64,000 bases of DNA from CAWGYT01 sp963826795 (GCA_963826795.1 CAWGYT010000003.1:1-64000), one strand, 5' to 3'. Positions 46,216 to 56,588 are shown, numbered from the stretch's first letter. The notes: a model not told the origin generated them from the sequence alone. A program made the numbers and translations.

Positions 46216-47074
46216 TTAGTCAGAGCGCAGGAATTCGAACAGCTCCTTCGTGGCCGGATCGTCGGGTAGGCCGAGGTCGGCGTTTAGTCTGCTGTGGGTT
46301 GTTTCACTTGCGCCGAATACCTTGACGGGAACTTCGGCTGCTTTGAGCACGGCGCCTAGTCGTCGAGCCTGCGCGGTGGTGTCGGGGTGCCCGGCAACGT
46401 GGAGAATCAGGAATGGCGGAATGCCCTTGCCCTTCGCGACATGCGTGACGGCTGAGTAATCAACGTGCTTCTCCGGGTCGTTCCCGAATTTGACGCGGTG
46501 GCCGAAGGTTGGGAGCGGCAGGCTGTGCACCGTCTGACGCAACTCGGCCGTCATGATGATCGCTGGCAGGTCGTAGGTATCTCCGTCCACCGGCATGCAT
46601 CCTTGCAGTACGTCAAATGGGACGCCTTCCGATTTCAAGTAGCGATTGTCGATGCAGAGCAGGGCGGCAAGCTGCGCCTGCGGAGTGTCCCATGACGAAG
46701 ATTCGCTGCGGATCGCCTCCGTACGCGGCGATATTCCTGTGTACCCAGCCAAGCGACTTGGCGACGTCCCGAATCAGGACCTCCATTTCCACTTGGGGCA
46801 GCAGGCGGTAGTTGGTCGAGACGAAGACAAAGCCGCGCTGCGTCAACACGCGCGGCTTGATCTGAACGTCGGTCTTATCTCCTGTCTGCCAGCCGCCGCC
46901 ATGAATCCAAAAGACGACGGGAAGGTTGCTGGCGTCCTCGGGCGCATAGACGTCCAGGACTTGTCGCTCGTGAGCCGGATCCGCGTAAGGGATGTTGGAG
47001 GTAAGCCTTTGCGCCGCGATCTCCTGCAGAGGCGAAACGGACAGGAACAATATCAAGGCGAGAGAGGTTTTCAT
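46216..47074 (-). CDS. Secreted alpha/beta-hydrolase (esterase/lipase-like), one frameshift
   Basis: About 286 residues after correction. The first frame (47074-46680) has a signal peptide (MKTSLALILFLSVSPLQEIA), the oxyanion motif VVFWIHGGGWQTGDK and the nucleophile elbow FVMGHSAGA. The text then continues in another frame as QLAALLCIDNRYLKSEGVPF, LHVAGHPDTTAQARRLGAVL and the C-terminal His in ETTHSRLNADLGLPDDP. A one-base change near 46680-46690 therefore separates Ser from the Asp and His. Family members hydrolyse carboxyl esters, and in planctomycetes are often encoded near sulfatases or DUF1080 genes, as here. The stop is at 46216. Confidence 0.82.
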
Positions 47075-47161
47075 GTTGTTCCTTTCCGAGCGTTTCGCAC
47101 GACGCTACCGGCTTGCTGCGAGGCAGCAAATGCTGGGATCCCTCGAGTCCGATCGCCCGCG

Positions 47162-48370
47162 CTACCGGCTGATTTCGCGAATGCGTATGTTGCGAAACTT
47201 GATGTTGTTCGGCTCGCCGTGATCCTGTAAGCCGATGTAGCCTTCCAGGGGACGATCTTTCATCGGACCTTCGTCCAATCGCGTGTCGATGATCTGTTCG
47301 CCATTCAGGTCGACCTGCAAATGACTCCCGATGCACGTGATCACCATTCGATTCCATTCGTGCGGCGGTCGCGACATGTTCTTCGCTGCGGCGGCGGTGC
47401 CGATGATTCCGCCGTGATCGTGAGGTCCTACCGGCCCCTCCTTTGTCGACGAGTCCAGAATCTGTGCTTCGATTCCCTGGTTGACCGGATCACTCCGATC
47501 GCCAACGCGAAAGTAAACACCGCTGTTGCCGCCCGGCGGATAGGAATACTCGACATCCAGCACGAAGTCTTTGTACTTCTTTTCAGACCAAAGGTATGCG
47601 TCGTAGCGCTGCCAGCCCTGCTCACCAGCACGTGGCTGAATGAGCAACGAACCATCCGGCTGCGGCAGCCAATTACCGGTGGTCTTCCAGCCGGTCAAGT
47701 CCTTGCCATTGTACAGCGATTTGAAATTCGACAGATCGCGAAGTCTCAGATTCCGCCACCGGACTTCGAACGGCCCCTGGCCTCGGCCGATTCCGTGAAC
47801 CTGCAGGCCGATGAAGCCCTTGGGGTGCGACTTGTAACGTTCGTCATGTGTCAGACTCGAGATCTGGTGTCCGTTGATCCAGGTCTCGATTTGGTTGCCC
47901 ACCGCGACAATCTGATAAGTATTCCACTCGCCGTCCTTAAAATATTGATGGGGCTTGCGGTCGTCGTCGGGTGTCATCCAACCACCTGCTGCTTCGCCGT
48001 AGACATAGCCCGCCATTCCGTCGAGCGAAATTTCGACTTGCGGTCCGTTGACGCGACCATCGAGCGTATCGCCGACGGTCTGCGATCGAATCTGGACGCC
48101 GGAATTCAAAGCGGAATCCACCTTCACGTCGAACGTCATCTCGAAGTCGCCGTATAGTTTATCCGTACAAAGAAACGAGTTGGGGCTGCCCTCGGACGTC
48201 TTGCCGACGATCGAGTCGCCTTCGACGCGGTAGGTGGCAGTGCCGTTTCGCTGCGTCCAACCGTCCAGATTCTTGCCGTTGAACAAGTCAACGAATCCAG
48301 GGTCCTGGGCGGGAGCTTTCGCGATCAAGGCGACGGAAAACAACAAGCTGGTAACAATGGCACGTTGCAT
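47162..48370 (-). CDS. Secreted protein with two DUF1080 (3-keto-disaccharide hydrolase-like) domains
   Basis: About 402 residues from the ATG at 48370 (an alternative is at 48385). Signal peptide RAIVTSLLFSVALIAKAPAQ. Domain 1 (residues about 25-215): FVDLFNGKNLDGWTQRNGTA, LCTDKLYGDFEMTFDVKVDS and ALNSGVQIRSQ. Domain 2 (about 220-400): FKSLYNGKDLTGWKTTGNWL, YKDFVLDVEYSYPPGGNSGV, YFRVGDRS and GYIGLQDHGEPNNIKFRNIR. The DUF1080 fold is a laminin-G/concanavalin-like sandwich, and some members hydrolyse 3-keto-glycosides. The frame is intact. It is just downstream of a second DUF1080 gene on the same strand and probably co-transcribed. Confidence 0.9.
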   Translation of the reverse strand: MQRAIVTSLLFSVALIAKAPAQDPGFVDLFNGKNLDGWTQRNGTATYRVEGDSIVGKTSEGSPNSFLCTDKLYGDFEMTFDVKVDSALNSGVQIRSQTVGDTLDGRVNGPQVEISLDGMAGYVYGEAAGGWMTPDDDRKPHQYFKDGEWNTYQIVAVGNQIETWINGHQISSLTHDERYKSHPKGFIGLQVHGIGRGQGPFEVRWRNLRLRDLSNFKSLYNGKDLTGWKTTGNWLPQPDGSLLIQPRAGEQGWQRYDAYLWSEKKYKDFVLDVEYSYPPGGNSGVYFRVGDRSDPVNQGIEAQILDSSTKEGPVGPHDHGGIIGTAAAAKNMSRPPHEWNRMVITCIGSHLQVDLNGEQIIDTRLDEGPMKDRPLEGYIGLQDHGEPNNIKFRNIRIREISR

Positions 48371-48408
48371 GACGGACTCTTTCAAAGGCAGGATGGGTCG
48401 GAGATCGT

Positions 48409-49070
48409 TCAGCGAACTGGCTCTCGATCAGGCAGCGGGGCATCACCTCGACCATGCGAATGTTGACGGTGCTACCCGGATCATGGTGCTGGAAGGCGAA
48501 GTATCCTTTCTTAAAAGTGAGGTCAAAGTCAAGGTACTCATAGAGCTCGTTGCCGTCGATCGCAACTTTGATTCTGGTCATCTTGCGACCGCGCCAGACG
48601 TCATCACGAACTTCAAGTTCGTAGGTGAACCAGGTGTCGGGCTTGACGTGCTGCTTGTAGACGTGGCAGATCCCGTACAGCGAACCAGTGCGAATCGGGT
48701 CGCTGTGAGTACTGTCGATCTGGGCTTCGTAGCCGTCGGTGAATCCGGGCTTCCTCGTCGTGCGAAAATAAAGCCCCGAGTTGCCACCATCGCTGATCTT
48801 GACTTCGGCGCGGTAGCGAAAGTTCTTGTATGGTCCCGTCGTGTTGACCAGCATCGAAGCCGGCCCTGAGCCCGTCAGCGCTCCGTCCTTGACTTCCCAG
48901 ACACTTCTTCCCTTGCCAACCTTTTCCCAGCCCTCCATCGTTTTGCCATCGAACAACGAGATCCATTCGCTCGTTTCGGCCAGGGCAGCCGCTGGATTCC
49001 CAATTAGTACCGTGGCGGCACAAGCGATTGCCGCCAGGACCAAGGCACCTTGCAACGTAGTTCGCACCAT
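48409..49070 (-). CDS. Secreted single-domain DUF1080 protein (C-terminal frameshift)
   Basis: About 219 residues. ATG at 49070 (MVRTTLQGALVLAAIACAAT, a signal peptide) is preferred to the longer frame from 49208. The DUF1080 text is WISLFDGKTMEGWEKVGKGR, SVWEVKDGALTGSGPASMLV, YRAEVKISDGGNSGLYFRTT and GYFAFQHHDPGSTVNIRMVE. After VEVMP the open frame runs into the next gene by about 100 bases, which is unusual. Removing one C from the CCCC run at 48437-48440 gives VEVMPLPDREPVR and a stop at 48409, matching normal family ends, so one extra base is likely. Confidence 0.85.
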
Positions 49071-49544
49071 TTCGTTCACTCCCGAGGTTGGACGGATGAT
49101 TCGGTGATTATTGGAATCGAATGCCAAAGCGTACTCACCATATTCCAGACACGCTATGGTAGCGAGTTCGAGCTCACCTTGCGAGCTGTTGGCGGTTCTT
49201 ATCGCCACGACTCGCCGGCGTCACCCGACCATGGACGGCCGCCGGCGCGACTGGGTCCGCTCGAAGCGAGACGCGTTTCGCGGCCTATTTTTCACGGCCG
49301 TCGCGGAAATGAAACACGAACCGGTTATCCCTGTGCGGGAAAAAGACGGAATAAACTGGGCGACGTTCTCCGGGACGTCCGCCCGGGACAAGAACGAGCC
49401 ACCGGGGCCACGCCGATCTTCGGCATTGGACGGAACCGCCTTGGAGGTGCCAGATTCCGCCCCCTGGGCCCGATCACGCGGCCGATCCCCTCCAACTGTG
49501 GGCTGGTGTGGAGAGGGGATCGCAAGTCTCAAGCGTGCATTGCC
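49071..49544. other. Intergenic region upstream of DUF1080 operon
   Basis: No credible gene. The open frames here (plus strand 49050-49724 and 49111-49581) overlap the end of the lyase gene and show no family features. Confidence 0.45.
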
Positions 49545-51455
49545 TCACTTGGAATGCCCAATCAATCTGACGTTGGGCTGACGGGGCGGTATCATTCCGT
49601 GACCCAGAAAGAAGCTCGGGTGAGCTGGTTTGTTGTAGACCACGTTTTGCCAAGCCACGCTGAGTCGATATTGCGGGTCATGCATCAACGTCCGAATTCG
49701 ATGCTCGGTCGGGATTGTGGTTGAATAGAGTCGAAGCGAATTGCCGTCGGGGGCAGTCAGCAAGCAGCTCTTCCCGCCAGTCACCCGATCAGGTCGGCGA
49801 TCAAGTTCGGCCCGCGGGCTGCTCCGCGAGCACCTGTTGCGAAGAGACGCTCTTCTCGCCCATTTCGCCAATCCCACTTGCTAACGACGCTTGAGCGGGA
49901 GACAAACTCGCGCAACAAATCGCCGTCCCACCAGACTGCCAAATCGGTCGATCGAGGCTTGACGCCGATGTCTTCACCTTTCGCGTTTCGGATGCCTCCC
50001 GGTCCACCCCACGCTTCGTAGCCGGGATGGCGCGGGTCGATGTCCGCGGCAAGTCCACTGCCCACGTCGACGCCAGGACTGTGGCTCCAGAGTATTTCGC
50101 CGGTCTTCGCATCTCGCATCGCCGCGCCGGGTGTCTGGAAGCGAACGGTGTGCGTCTTCGTTTTCTTGGACCGTGAAGACTTCAAGCCCGGGGCGATCGG
50201 GATACATGTCGCTGATGTGCATCGCGTCGCCATGTCGAAGTCCCGTCGAATAGAGGCCTTCGCCGTTGTCGTCGACGACCATGGCCTGATAGACGATCTC
50301 GTCCTTGCCATCGTCGTCGACGTCCGCCACTGACAACGAGTGACCGCCCATACCCGAGTAAGGCGAAGCGTCGTTGTAGGGTGGATCGCTGCTGCCCGAA
50401 TCGAAGACCCAGCGCTGCGTTAGCCGCGAATCTCTCCAGTCCCACGCGGCGAGAACGATGCGGCCATAGACACCGCGACACATCACGACACTGGGACGCT
50501 CTCCATCCAGATACGCAACGCAAGCCAAAAAGCGATCGCAACGGTTGCCGTAATTGTCGTTGCCGCCATTTCCGCCGATACCTCCCCACCCGTCGATTGG
50601 ATCGCGGCCGGGAACGTAATCCACGGTCTTGAGTTCCGCGCCGGTGAGTCCTTCGAAGATCGTAAAGTACTCAGGCCCCGCCAGTACTCGACCAAATCGT
50701 TTGTCCCGTTCGTCGAGGCTGCGATAGTCCCTCGCCGCCTCGCCGATGACTTTCCCCTGGCCATCGACGGTGCCGTCAGCAGTTTTGCACGCGACCTCGG
50801 CGCATCCGTCTCCATCGAGGTCGTAGACCATGAACTGCGTGTAGTGCTCCCCTTCACGAATGTTCGGTCCCAGGTCGATTCGCCAAAGATGCGTGCCGTC
50901 CATCTTGTAGGCGTCCAGGATCGGCCTGCCTGTAATGCCAGCGTGGGAATTATCGCGCGGTCGCGATGTCTGATGCAGAACGATCTCAAACTCGCCGTCA
51001 CCATCCAGATCCCCGACCGAGGCATCGCCAGGTCGATAGTCTGGAATCGACTGGATCGGGATCTCAAGAAAGTGGGTTTGCCAGGCCTGAACCGCCTTCG
51101 ACGGTTCTTGTTCGCAACCCTCGACGATGGCGCGAATAAAGTACCTGGCATTCACGCTCGCTTGCGCTACGGCAACCGTGAAATTCGTCTGAGTCGCTAT
51201 CGGGACGTCGTTGAGCTTGACCGATTCTCCGTTCTGGACTCGATAAACGTTAAAGGCCGTCCCGTCGGGCTCGTTACCAAGCCAGCGCCAGCTAAGAAAC
51301 ACGCGATCGTCCGCTTGCCGGATGGCCACCAAGCCCCGATCGATCAACTCCATTTGGCGTGGCGGGCCAGCAGCAATCGCAGTCGCTGCGAGGGTCACCG
51401 CAATGAGTCCGCTCCCAGCACGATATCGGCCGAGTGTCGGTGGTCGGGGCTTCAT
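49545..51455 (-). CDS. Secreted rhamnogalacturonan lyase (PL11), two frameshifts
   Basis: About 636 residues once joined. ATG at 51455 (MKPRPPTLGRYRAGSGLIAV, signal peptide). The N-terminal Fn3-like part reads QMELIDRGLVAIRQADDRVF then LSWRWLGNEPDGTAFNVYR. The PL11 propeller follows: DYRPGDASVGDLDGDGEFEI, VLHQTSRPRDNSHAG, GEHYTQFMVYDLDGDGCAEV, ACKTADGTVDG and GGHSLSVADVDDDGKDEIVY. The frame shifts near 50160 (continuing as FQTPGAAMRDAKTGEILWSH) and again near 49790 (LLTAPDGNSLRLYSTTIPTE to HGMIPPRQPNVRLIGHSK). Cleaves the rhamnose-galacturonate backbone of pectin; Asp-rich loops bind calcium. A membrane protein gene is eight bases upstream. Confidence 0.85.
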
Positions 51456-51462
51456 GAGTATC

Positions 51463-52185
51463 CTATATCCGCACAAGGGCATTGAGGGCGAACGAACCGA
51501 AGATCGACGTAATGAGAAGGAATAGCAGATACGCAATCGCGCGCCTCGGACCAAGGCGAATAATCCAGACACCGACGACAAGCTCCGCGCTGGCTAGTAA
51601 CGTCAAGAGCCATGCCAACTCCCGAGAATTCTGATGGGCCACGGTGCCTACCAGCAATGTTGGTACAAACGCAGGAAGACCCGGTGCGATCCAAAGTATC
51701 GCCGGTAGCAGAGTCGATCGCTCGTCAAAAGTGACGAGCCAAGCGAACGGAAAATACATGCATCCCAACAGTGCTGCCACTCGCCAACGAAACAAACGAA
51801 ACAAAATCCAAAACCGCACGGCATAGCCGAGAGCAATCCCATACAAAACGCTGCTGACCGCAAGTCTTGGCAGCGTAATGAAGGCCGTCAAGAACATGGC
51901 AATCACCGCAGTCATCAGCAGAATCGTACGTAGTCCGAACCGAAGCGTGCCAATTCGCTCGTTTGCCGGAGAATCAGGCGCAATGGGCAGCCACGGAAGG
52001 GCCGCGCAGACGATGAGCCCAAATAGAATGAGACCTATCGCAGCTTGGCTGACCAACGGCGAGGGCCGGCCTTGGTCGGAGCCTGTCCAGTCATAGAAGG
52101 CGGGAATCAACCAGCCCACCGCCAAGCTGAGCCCCACCAGAAACGGGAAGATCGGCAGGCGCGTGAGCGGTTTCAAGTTCGCCAT
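51463..52185 (-). CDS. Multi-pass membrane protein, function unknown
   Basis: An intact protein of 240 residues with about seven hydrophobic helices: FPFLVGLSLAVGWLIPAFYD, AAIGLILFGLIVCAALPWLP, TILLMTAVIAMFLTAFITLP, LYGIALGYAVRFWILFRLFR, ILWIAPGLPAFVPTLLVGTV, LAWLLTLLASAELVVGVWII and AIAYLLFLLITSIFGSFALN. A basic loop just before helix 3 (RIGTLRFGLRT) resembles a short motif frequent in planctomycete membrane proteins, but I recognise no family. It ends seven bases before the lyase start on the same strand, so the two may be co-transcribed. Confidence 0.75.
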   Translation of the reverse strand: MANLKPLTRLPIFPFLVGLSLAVGWLIPAFYDWTGSDQGRPSPLVSQAAIGLILFGLIVCAALPWLPIAPDSPANERIGTLRFGLRTILLMTAVIAMFLTAFITLPRLAVSSVLYGIALGYAVRFWILFRLFRWRVAALLGCMYFPFAWLVTFDERSTLLPAILWIAPGLPAFVPTLLVGTVAHQNSRELAWLLTLLASAELVVGVWIIRLGPRRAIAYLLFLLITSIFGSFALNALVRI

Positions 52186-52552
52186 GATTGCCCTACTCGC
52201 GGCGATCCAGATCGCGCTTCCAGATTTCTTCGTTCGCCAAGTGCGTTGAGGGATGTCTACCGGGGGCTGAGCTTCAGAAGAAGCGAGTTATCTAAAGTAT
52301 AGAAAATACGGGCGGTTGCAAGAACACTCGAGAGCGAAACCTCAAACGACAGTCTGCGATCAAACCTCCGCCCGATGTTCCCCTTGTCTCGAATCGCTTG
52401 CGGACTGAACGCCGGCATTCGGCTTGACTTGGCTTCTGTCCTCCGCGAGGCGAGGAGTTGCCGTGGGCGGTATGTCGTTTGGGGAAGTCCCGATGAAACG
52501 CTCAAGGTCTGTTGTGCGCAGTCGGGTGGTGAGTAACGCACACTTTGCTGCG
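52186..52552. other. Intergenic region, no gene
   Basis: Nothing recognisable. The minus-strand frame 52257-52646 and the start of the plus-strand frame at 52424 have no homology in this part. Confidence 0.4.
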
Positions 52553-52819
52553 GTGACCAATACACGCCAGGCGCGACCGCGACCACGCCCGAAATCGAAG
52601 GCTGGTACCGGACGCTTGTCAAGCCATCATGGATCTTCTTTGGCATGCACCGGCGCGGCGCTGGCCGAGATCGTCGTCTTGTGGCTAAGCATCGTCGCGA
52701 CGACCGTGATGTTCTTCCGCTGCAGAAAGCTGGCCGGGTGGATGCTGGTGCCCTACCTGGCGTGGGTTAGTTTCGCCATGGTGCTGAACTTCGCGATCTG
52801 GCGAATGAATGCAAGTTGA
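52553..52819 (+). pseudogene. TspO/MBR-family remnant
   Basis: Two TspO pieces are present in different frames with the centre missing. First comes TPEIEGWYRTLVKPSWIFF (about 52585-52640), matching the first cytoplasmic/helix-1 WY-KPSW motif. Then AALAEIVVLWLSIVATTVMF and LAGWMLVPYLAWVSFAMVLN with FAIWRMN (52655-52819) match the last two helices. Roughly 70 residues between them are gone. An internal deletion, not a simple sequencing error. Confidence 0.7.
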
Positions 52820-52849
52820 GTAGAATCGAGCGAAAGGGCGAACGCTGCG

Positions 52850-54301
52850 TCAATCTCCGTTACCGGGCATCACGCGCTTCTCGAAGATGATGCCAAGGTC
52901 GTGAATCCGAGCGTGCAACGTGCTTCGGGAAATGCCCAATAACTGACTTGCCTGCGTTTGGTTGCCGCCGACATGATCGAGAACCTCTCGCAGCAGGGTC
53001 TTGTCCACCGCCAAATGAACTTTGCGGTACAGGTCCGATTCACCTTGCATCAAGTAGCGCTGCACGAGCTGCGACAGATCGCCCGTACTTTCCTCGTTGT
53101 CCACCGTCGGTCGGACACTGCCTTTCGGGACATCGCGCGCACGGCAGGATTCTGGCAGGCAGTCTACCGTGATCGTGTCTCCCGTGGCGAGAACCATGGC
53201 GTACTTGATGGCGCTTTGCAGCTCGCGCACGTTCCCAGGCCACTCATAGGATTCCAGACACGCGATCGCGTCGGGCTCGATCGACGCGATGCCTTTCCCC
53301 AACGATCCGTTCAGCGACCTGACGAATTGTTCGACAAGATACCGGATGTCATCTCGACGGTCTCTCAGCGGAGGGAGAACGACGGAAAACACTTGGAGTC
53401 GGTAAAACAGGTCGCCCCGAAATTCACCGGACTTGACCATCTCCTTGAGCGGACGGTGAGTGGCTGCGATGACCCGGACATCAACCCTCTGAGCCCCGTT
53501 GCTGCCGACTCTTTCGAAGCTTCCGTCCTGGAGCAGTCGCAGAACCTTGGCCTGCGTCGCGGGACTCATGTCGCCGATTTCGTCCAGAAAGATCGTGCCG
53601 CCGTCAACCTGTTCGAACTTGCCGATTCGCCGGCGATCGGCACCTGTAAAAGCACCCTTTTCGTGGCCGAATAACTCGCTCTCCAAGAGGCTCTCGGGGA
53701 GCGCGGCGCAATTGATCGCAAGAAACGGGCCTGAGCTGCGTGCGCTATGCTGATAGATCGCGCGAGCCACCAGTTCTTTCCCGGTCCCACTTTCGCCGAG
53801 CACGAGGACGTTGACGTCCAGCGGGGCAACCCGTCCGATTGCCTTAAACACTTCCTGCATCGGGACAGAATGGCCGACAATTCGATCAGCGCCCACGTTG
53901 TCGTCGTGGTCATCGTAAACGGTTGGAACGTGGCTCAAGCGGCTTGACTCGACCGCTTTGGCGACGATCGAGTTGAGGCAATCGAGGTCGACAGGTTTCA
54001 GCATGTATTCGAAGGCACCGTGCTTCATCGCTTCGATTGCGGTATCGGCCGTCGAGTAGGCCGTGATGATGATCACGGGCAAGCGGGCGTCAATCGCTCG
54101 AATACGCGAGAATAACTCGATTCCGGACATGTCGGGGAGTCGCACGTCAAGAATGACGACGTCCGGGCGGCCCTGTTGCACCCGATCAAGGCCCTCTTCG
54201 CCGGTCTGAGCCGTGATCACGTCGAGGGTCTCCGACCGCAGACCTTTTTCCAGCGAATACAGCAGGTTCGGCTCATCATCTACGAGCAGCAACGTCGCCA
54301 T
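52850..54301 (-). CDS. NtrC-family sigma-54-dependent response regulator
   Basis: A protein of 483 residues from the ATG at 54301. Receiver: LLLVDDEPNLLYSLEKGL with phosphoacceptor D52 in VVILDVRLPDMSG, and K in YMLKPVDL. AAA+ domain: Walker A GESGTGKE, the sigma-54 contact loop KGAFTGA, Walker B GTIFLDEIGDMSP and the R-finger region (FYRLQVFSVVLPPLRDRRDD). C-terminal Fis-type helix-turn-helix: GGNQTQASQLLGISRSTLHA. Starts 26 bases inside the end of the histidine kinase gene, so the two are an operon. Activates sigma-54 promoters in response to its kinase; targets not visible. Confidence 0.94.
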   Translation of the reverse strand: MATLLLVDDEPNLLYSLEKGLRSETLDVITAQTGEEGLDRVQQGRPDVVILDVRLPDMSGIELFSRIRAIDARLPVIIITAYSTADTAIEAMKHGAFEYMLKPVDLDCLNSIVAKAVESSRLSHVPTVYDDHDDNVGADRIVGHSVPMQEVFKAIGRVAPLDVNVLVLGESGTGKELVARAIYQHSARSSGPFLAINCAALPESLLESELFGHEKGAFTGADRRRIGKFEQVDGGTIFLDEIGDMSPATQAKVLRLLQDGSFERVGSNGAQRVDVRVIAATHRPLKEMVKSGEFRGDLFYRLQVFSVVLPPLRDRRDDIRYLVEQFVRSLNGSLGKGIASIEPDAIACLESYEWPGNVRELQSAIKYAMVLATGDTITVDCLPESCRARDVPKGSVRPTVDNEESTGDLSQLVQRYLMQGESDLYRKVHLAVDKTLLREVLDHVGGNQTQASQLLGISRSTLHARIHDLGIIFEKRVMPGNGD

Positions 54302-55853
54302 CGCCAACAATCCTTTCCTCCGAGTAAAAACCGACTTCGCCCCAGCGATCCGAGCCACGAGACTCGGCATTTGCAATGGGCAGGCGGACGACGAATTCTG
54401 CTCCGCCGCCGGGCCGGTTGTCCGCCGTGATCTCGCCTCCATGCGAGTCGACGATGCGTTTGCAGATGGCTAATCCCAGGCCCAGTCCCGTCTCGCGGGT
54501 ACTGAAAAATGGCTCGAAAATGCGCTGTCTCATTTCGGACGCAAGCCCGCTGCCATTGTCCGCAACACGAAGCTCGACAAAGCCCTCCGCCGCTCCATCA
54601 GGCGCGACCGGCCGCACGTCAACCTGCACGGTCCCTCCCGGAGGTGCGGCGTCAATCGCATTGAGCAAAAGATTGAGCAATACCTGCCGAAGTTGCGACT
54701 CGTCGCCTTCCACGTCACACGCGCCTGCATGCACGCGTGAGGAAAATGAGACGCGCTTGATTGCGGCTCGTCGAGACAACAGTTGAAGACTCGGTTCGAC
54801 GATTCCCTGAAGGTTCAGGCGACGCGTCTCCAGCGTGGCCGGTTTGGCAAACTCCAGGAAGGTCTGCAACAGCGATTCCAATCGCGTCACCTCCTCGTCC
54901 AAGATACGAAGGTCCATCGCATCCAAGCGTTCGTCCCCCGTCGTATCGCGCCGCGCCGCCTGGATGATCAGTTTGATCGACATCAGCGGATTCCTCAGCT
55001 CGTGCGCAAGGCCCGCCGCCAATTGGCCGGTGGCTGCCAACTGATCGGCGCGCATCATTTCTCGATGAGAATCCTGCAATTGCCCGACGATCGTGCCCAC
55101 TTCGCGGGCCACGTTGACCAAGACGCTTTGCAGGTCTTGTAGTCCGGGTTTCGCAGAAACCGTGATCGGACCCACGACTTCGTTCAGTTTTCCGGCGACG
55201 TCGCGAATCGGAAAACTAAGATGCACGAGCTCGCGCGTAATGCCTCGCGCCAAAGCGTATCCTGCCAAGAGTCCGGCGATCGAGCCACACGTTCCAAGCA
55301 ACAAGAGGCCGAGTGCGACGCGTTTGTCCATCATACGCCCATCGGCCTGACTGCGTTCCAGGTCCTTCTCGTTGATATCGAGGTACTTGCGTGCATTCAC
55401 CAGAATTTGATTCGTCAGCAAATCGCGTGTCGATCTTTGCAGCGCCGCCTTGGACGACTCGTCATTCAACCGTGAATTGAATTCCGACAGCCGAGCGAAA
55501 AACACTTCGCTGTCCTTTTTGATCTCTTTGACAAGCGACGTTTCGTCGTCGGCCGTCGCACATCGCTGCACTTCCTTCGTCCACCCGTCGATGTCCTTCT
55601 TCATCGCAAGGCCCTTCCGGATATGTGAATCGTCGTCCGAAAGCAGGTAGCGATTCAGCTCAGTCCGGAGCTCTCTGATTAGCAACTCCAGCTCCTCGGC
55701 AGCCCGGATGCTCGACACATTGTGGTCCAGCATGTCGGACGTCCGCCGTTGCGAGAGATGGACGTACCACGCCCCAGCCACTCCCACGATGAACAGCAGC
55801 AGACTGATCGCCGAAACGGGCCCCGCGATGCGAAAAGGGGTATGAACGTTCAC
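54276..55853 (-). CDS. Membrane sensor histidine kinase
   Basis: A protein of 525 residues. Two membrane helices at about 11-30 and 178-200 enclose a helical periplasmic sensor (residues 31-177, with long Glu/Arg/Leu coils such as AAEELELLIRELRTELNRYL), followed by a HAMP-like linker. The H-box AAGLAHELRNPLMSIKL has the phosphorylated H284. ATP-binding boxes: N (QVLLNLLLNAIDA), G1 (RVADNGSGLAS), F (FEPFFSTRETGLGLGLAICK) and G2 (GGEITADNRPGGGAEF). The stop overlaps the regulator start by 26 bases, with no separate promoter. The signal is unknown. Confidence 0.94.
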   Translation of the reverse strand: MNVHTPFRIAGPVSAISLLLFIVGVAGAWYVHLSQRRTSDMLDHNVSSIRAAEELELLIRELRTELNRYLLSDDDSHIRKGLAMKKDIDGWTKEVQRCATADDETSLVKEIKKDSEVFFARLSEFNSRLNDESSKAALQRSTRDLLTNQILVNARKYLDINEKDLERSQADGRMMDKRVALGLLLLGTCGSIAGLLAGYALARGITRELVHLSFPIRDVAGKLNEVVGPITVSAKPGLQDLQSVLVNVAREVGTIVGQLQDSHREMMRADQLAATGQLAAGLAHELRNPLMSIKLIIQAARRDTTGDERLDAMDLRILDEEVTRLESLLQTFLEFAKPATLETRRLNLQGIVEPSLQLLSRRAAIKRVSFSSRVHAGACDVEGDESQLRQVLLNLLLNAIDAAPPGGTVQVDVRPVAPDGAAEGFVELRVADNGSGLASEMRQRIFEPFFSTRETGLGLGLAICKRIVDSHGGEITADNRPGGGAEFVVRLPIANAESRGSDRWGEVGFYSEERIVGDGDVAARR

Positions 55854-56588
55854 AAGAGTGCCTTGTTGTCCAATTTCTGGTCGATCCGCAGGAGAATCAG
55901 TCGATGGGCGTGTATTCTACGCTCGACAGCTCACGTTTGGGCAGACCACGGCCGTCCTCCGCAACGGCTGTGCCCATTTTGTTCGAGCCGAAAACCACCC
56001 GGAAGGTTGTTGTCGGCGGCATCCGCCTGGCGTGGCGGGGCCCCCTCTTCCGGCCGTCGGCCACCTTCTCCCGCGTCGGGCAGAAGGGACGGTGTTGGGG
56101 TTGCCGGTAACGGGAGAGCTGTCATATCCGGCGGCGCGACTGCTTTTCGAGCGCGTTGACCGATTCGTGGAATCCACCGCTCGTTCGCGGAGCTGTCACC
56201 ACAACCAAAGAACTTGGCATTTTCCTGAGGTTCTGCTTCCTTGCCGCCCGTTCTTTAAATGCGCAACTGCTGAGCAGCGAGACTTGGCACATGCGTTGCA
56301 TCTACTAGCGCACGTGAATGCCGGTCGGGTCGACAGGCATCGATCCAAGTTGATCGTCGAATCGTAACGGCGATTGCCGATCGTGTATCGCCGCCGTCCC
56401 ATTGAGAGAGCATCTACTGTCGACCCGACCGGATCACGGAATCAGCAACAGGAAAATCGCAGTTGGTTCACGATTCATGTGGGAAAACAGCCGTGATCAG
56501 AACGACGCGACAACGACCTCCGGTAGAGCATGATGACGGGTGGCATCGACGTGTCGGTCCTCCAGCAGCATTGGACCGTGTTTGGTTG
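55854..56588. other. Intergenic region with a diverged 147-bp-repeat copy and an inverted repeat
   Basis: At 56030-56096 a diverged, inverted copy of the CTTCTCCCxxCGCGGGAGAAGG repeat is seen. A perfect 16-bp inverted repeat, CCGGTCGGGTCGACAG at 56321-56336 with its reverse complement at 56417-56432, encloses 80 bp upstream of the CsrA gene. No gene is recognised; the open frames are shadows. Confidence 0.5.

Noticed and set aside
49050..49724. Long plus-strand frame opposite the lyase gene
   Set aside because: It is the shadow of the PL11 C-terminus and the intergenic region, with no homology.
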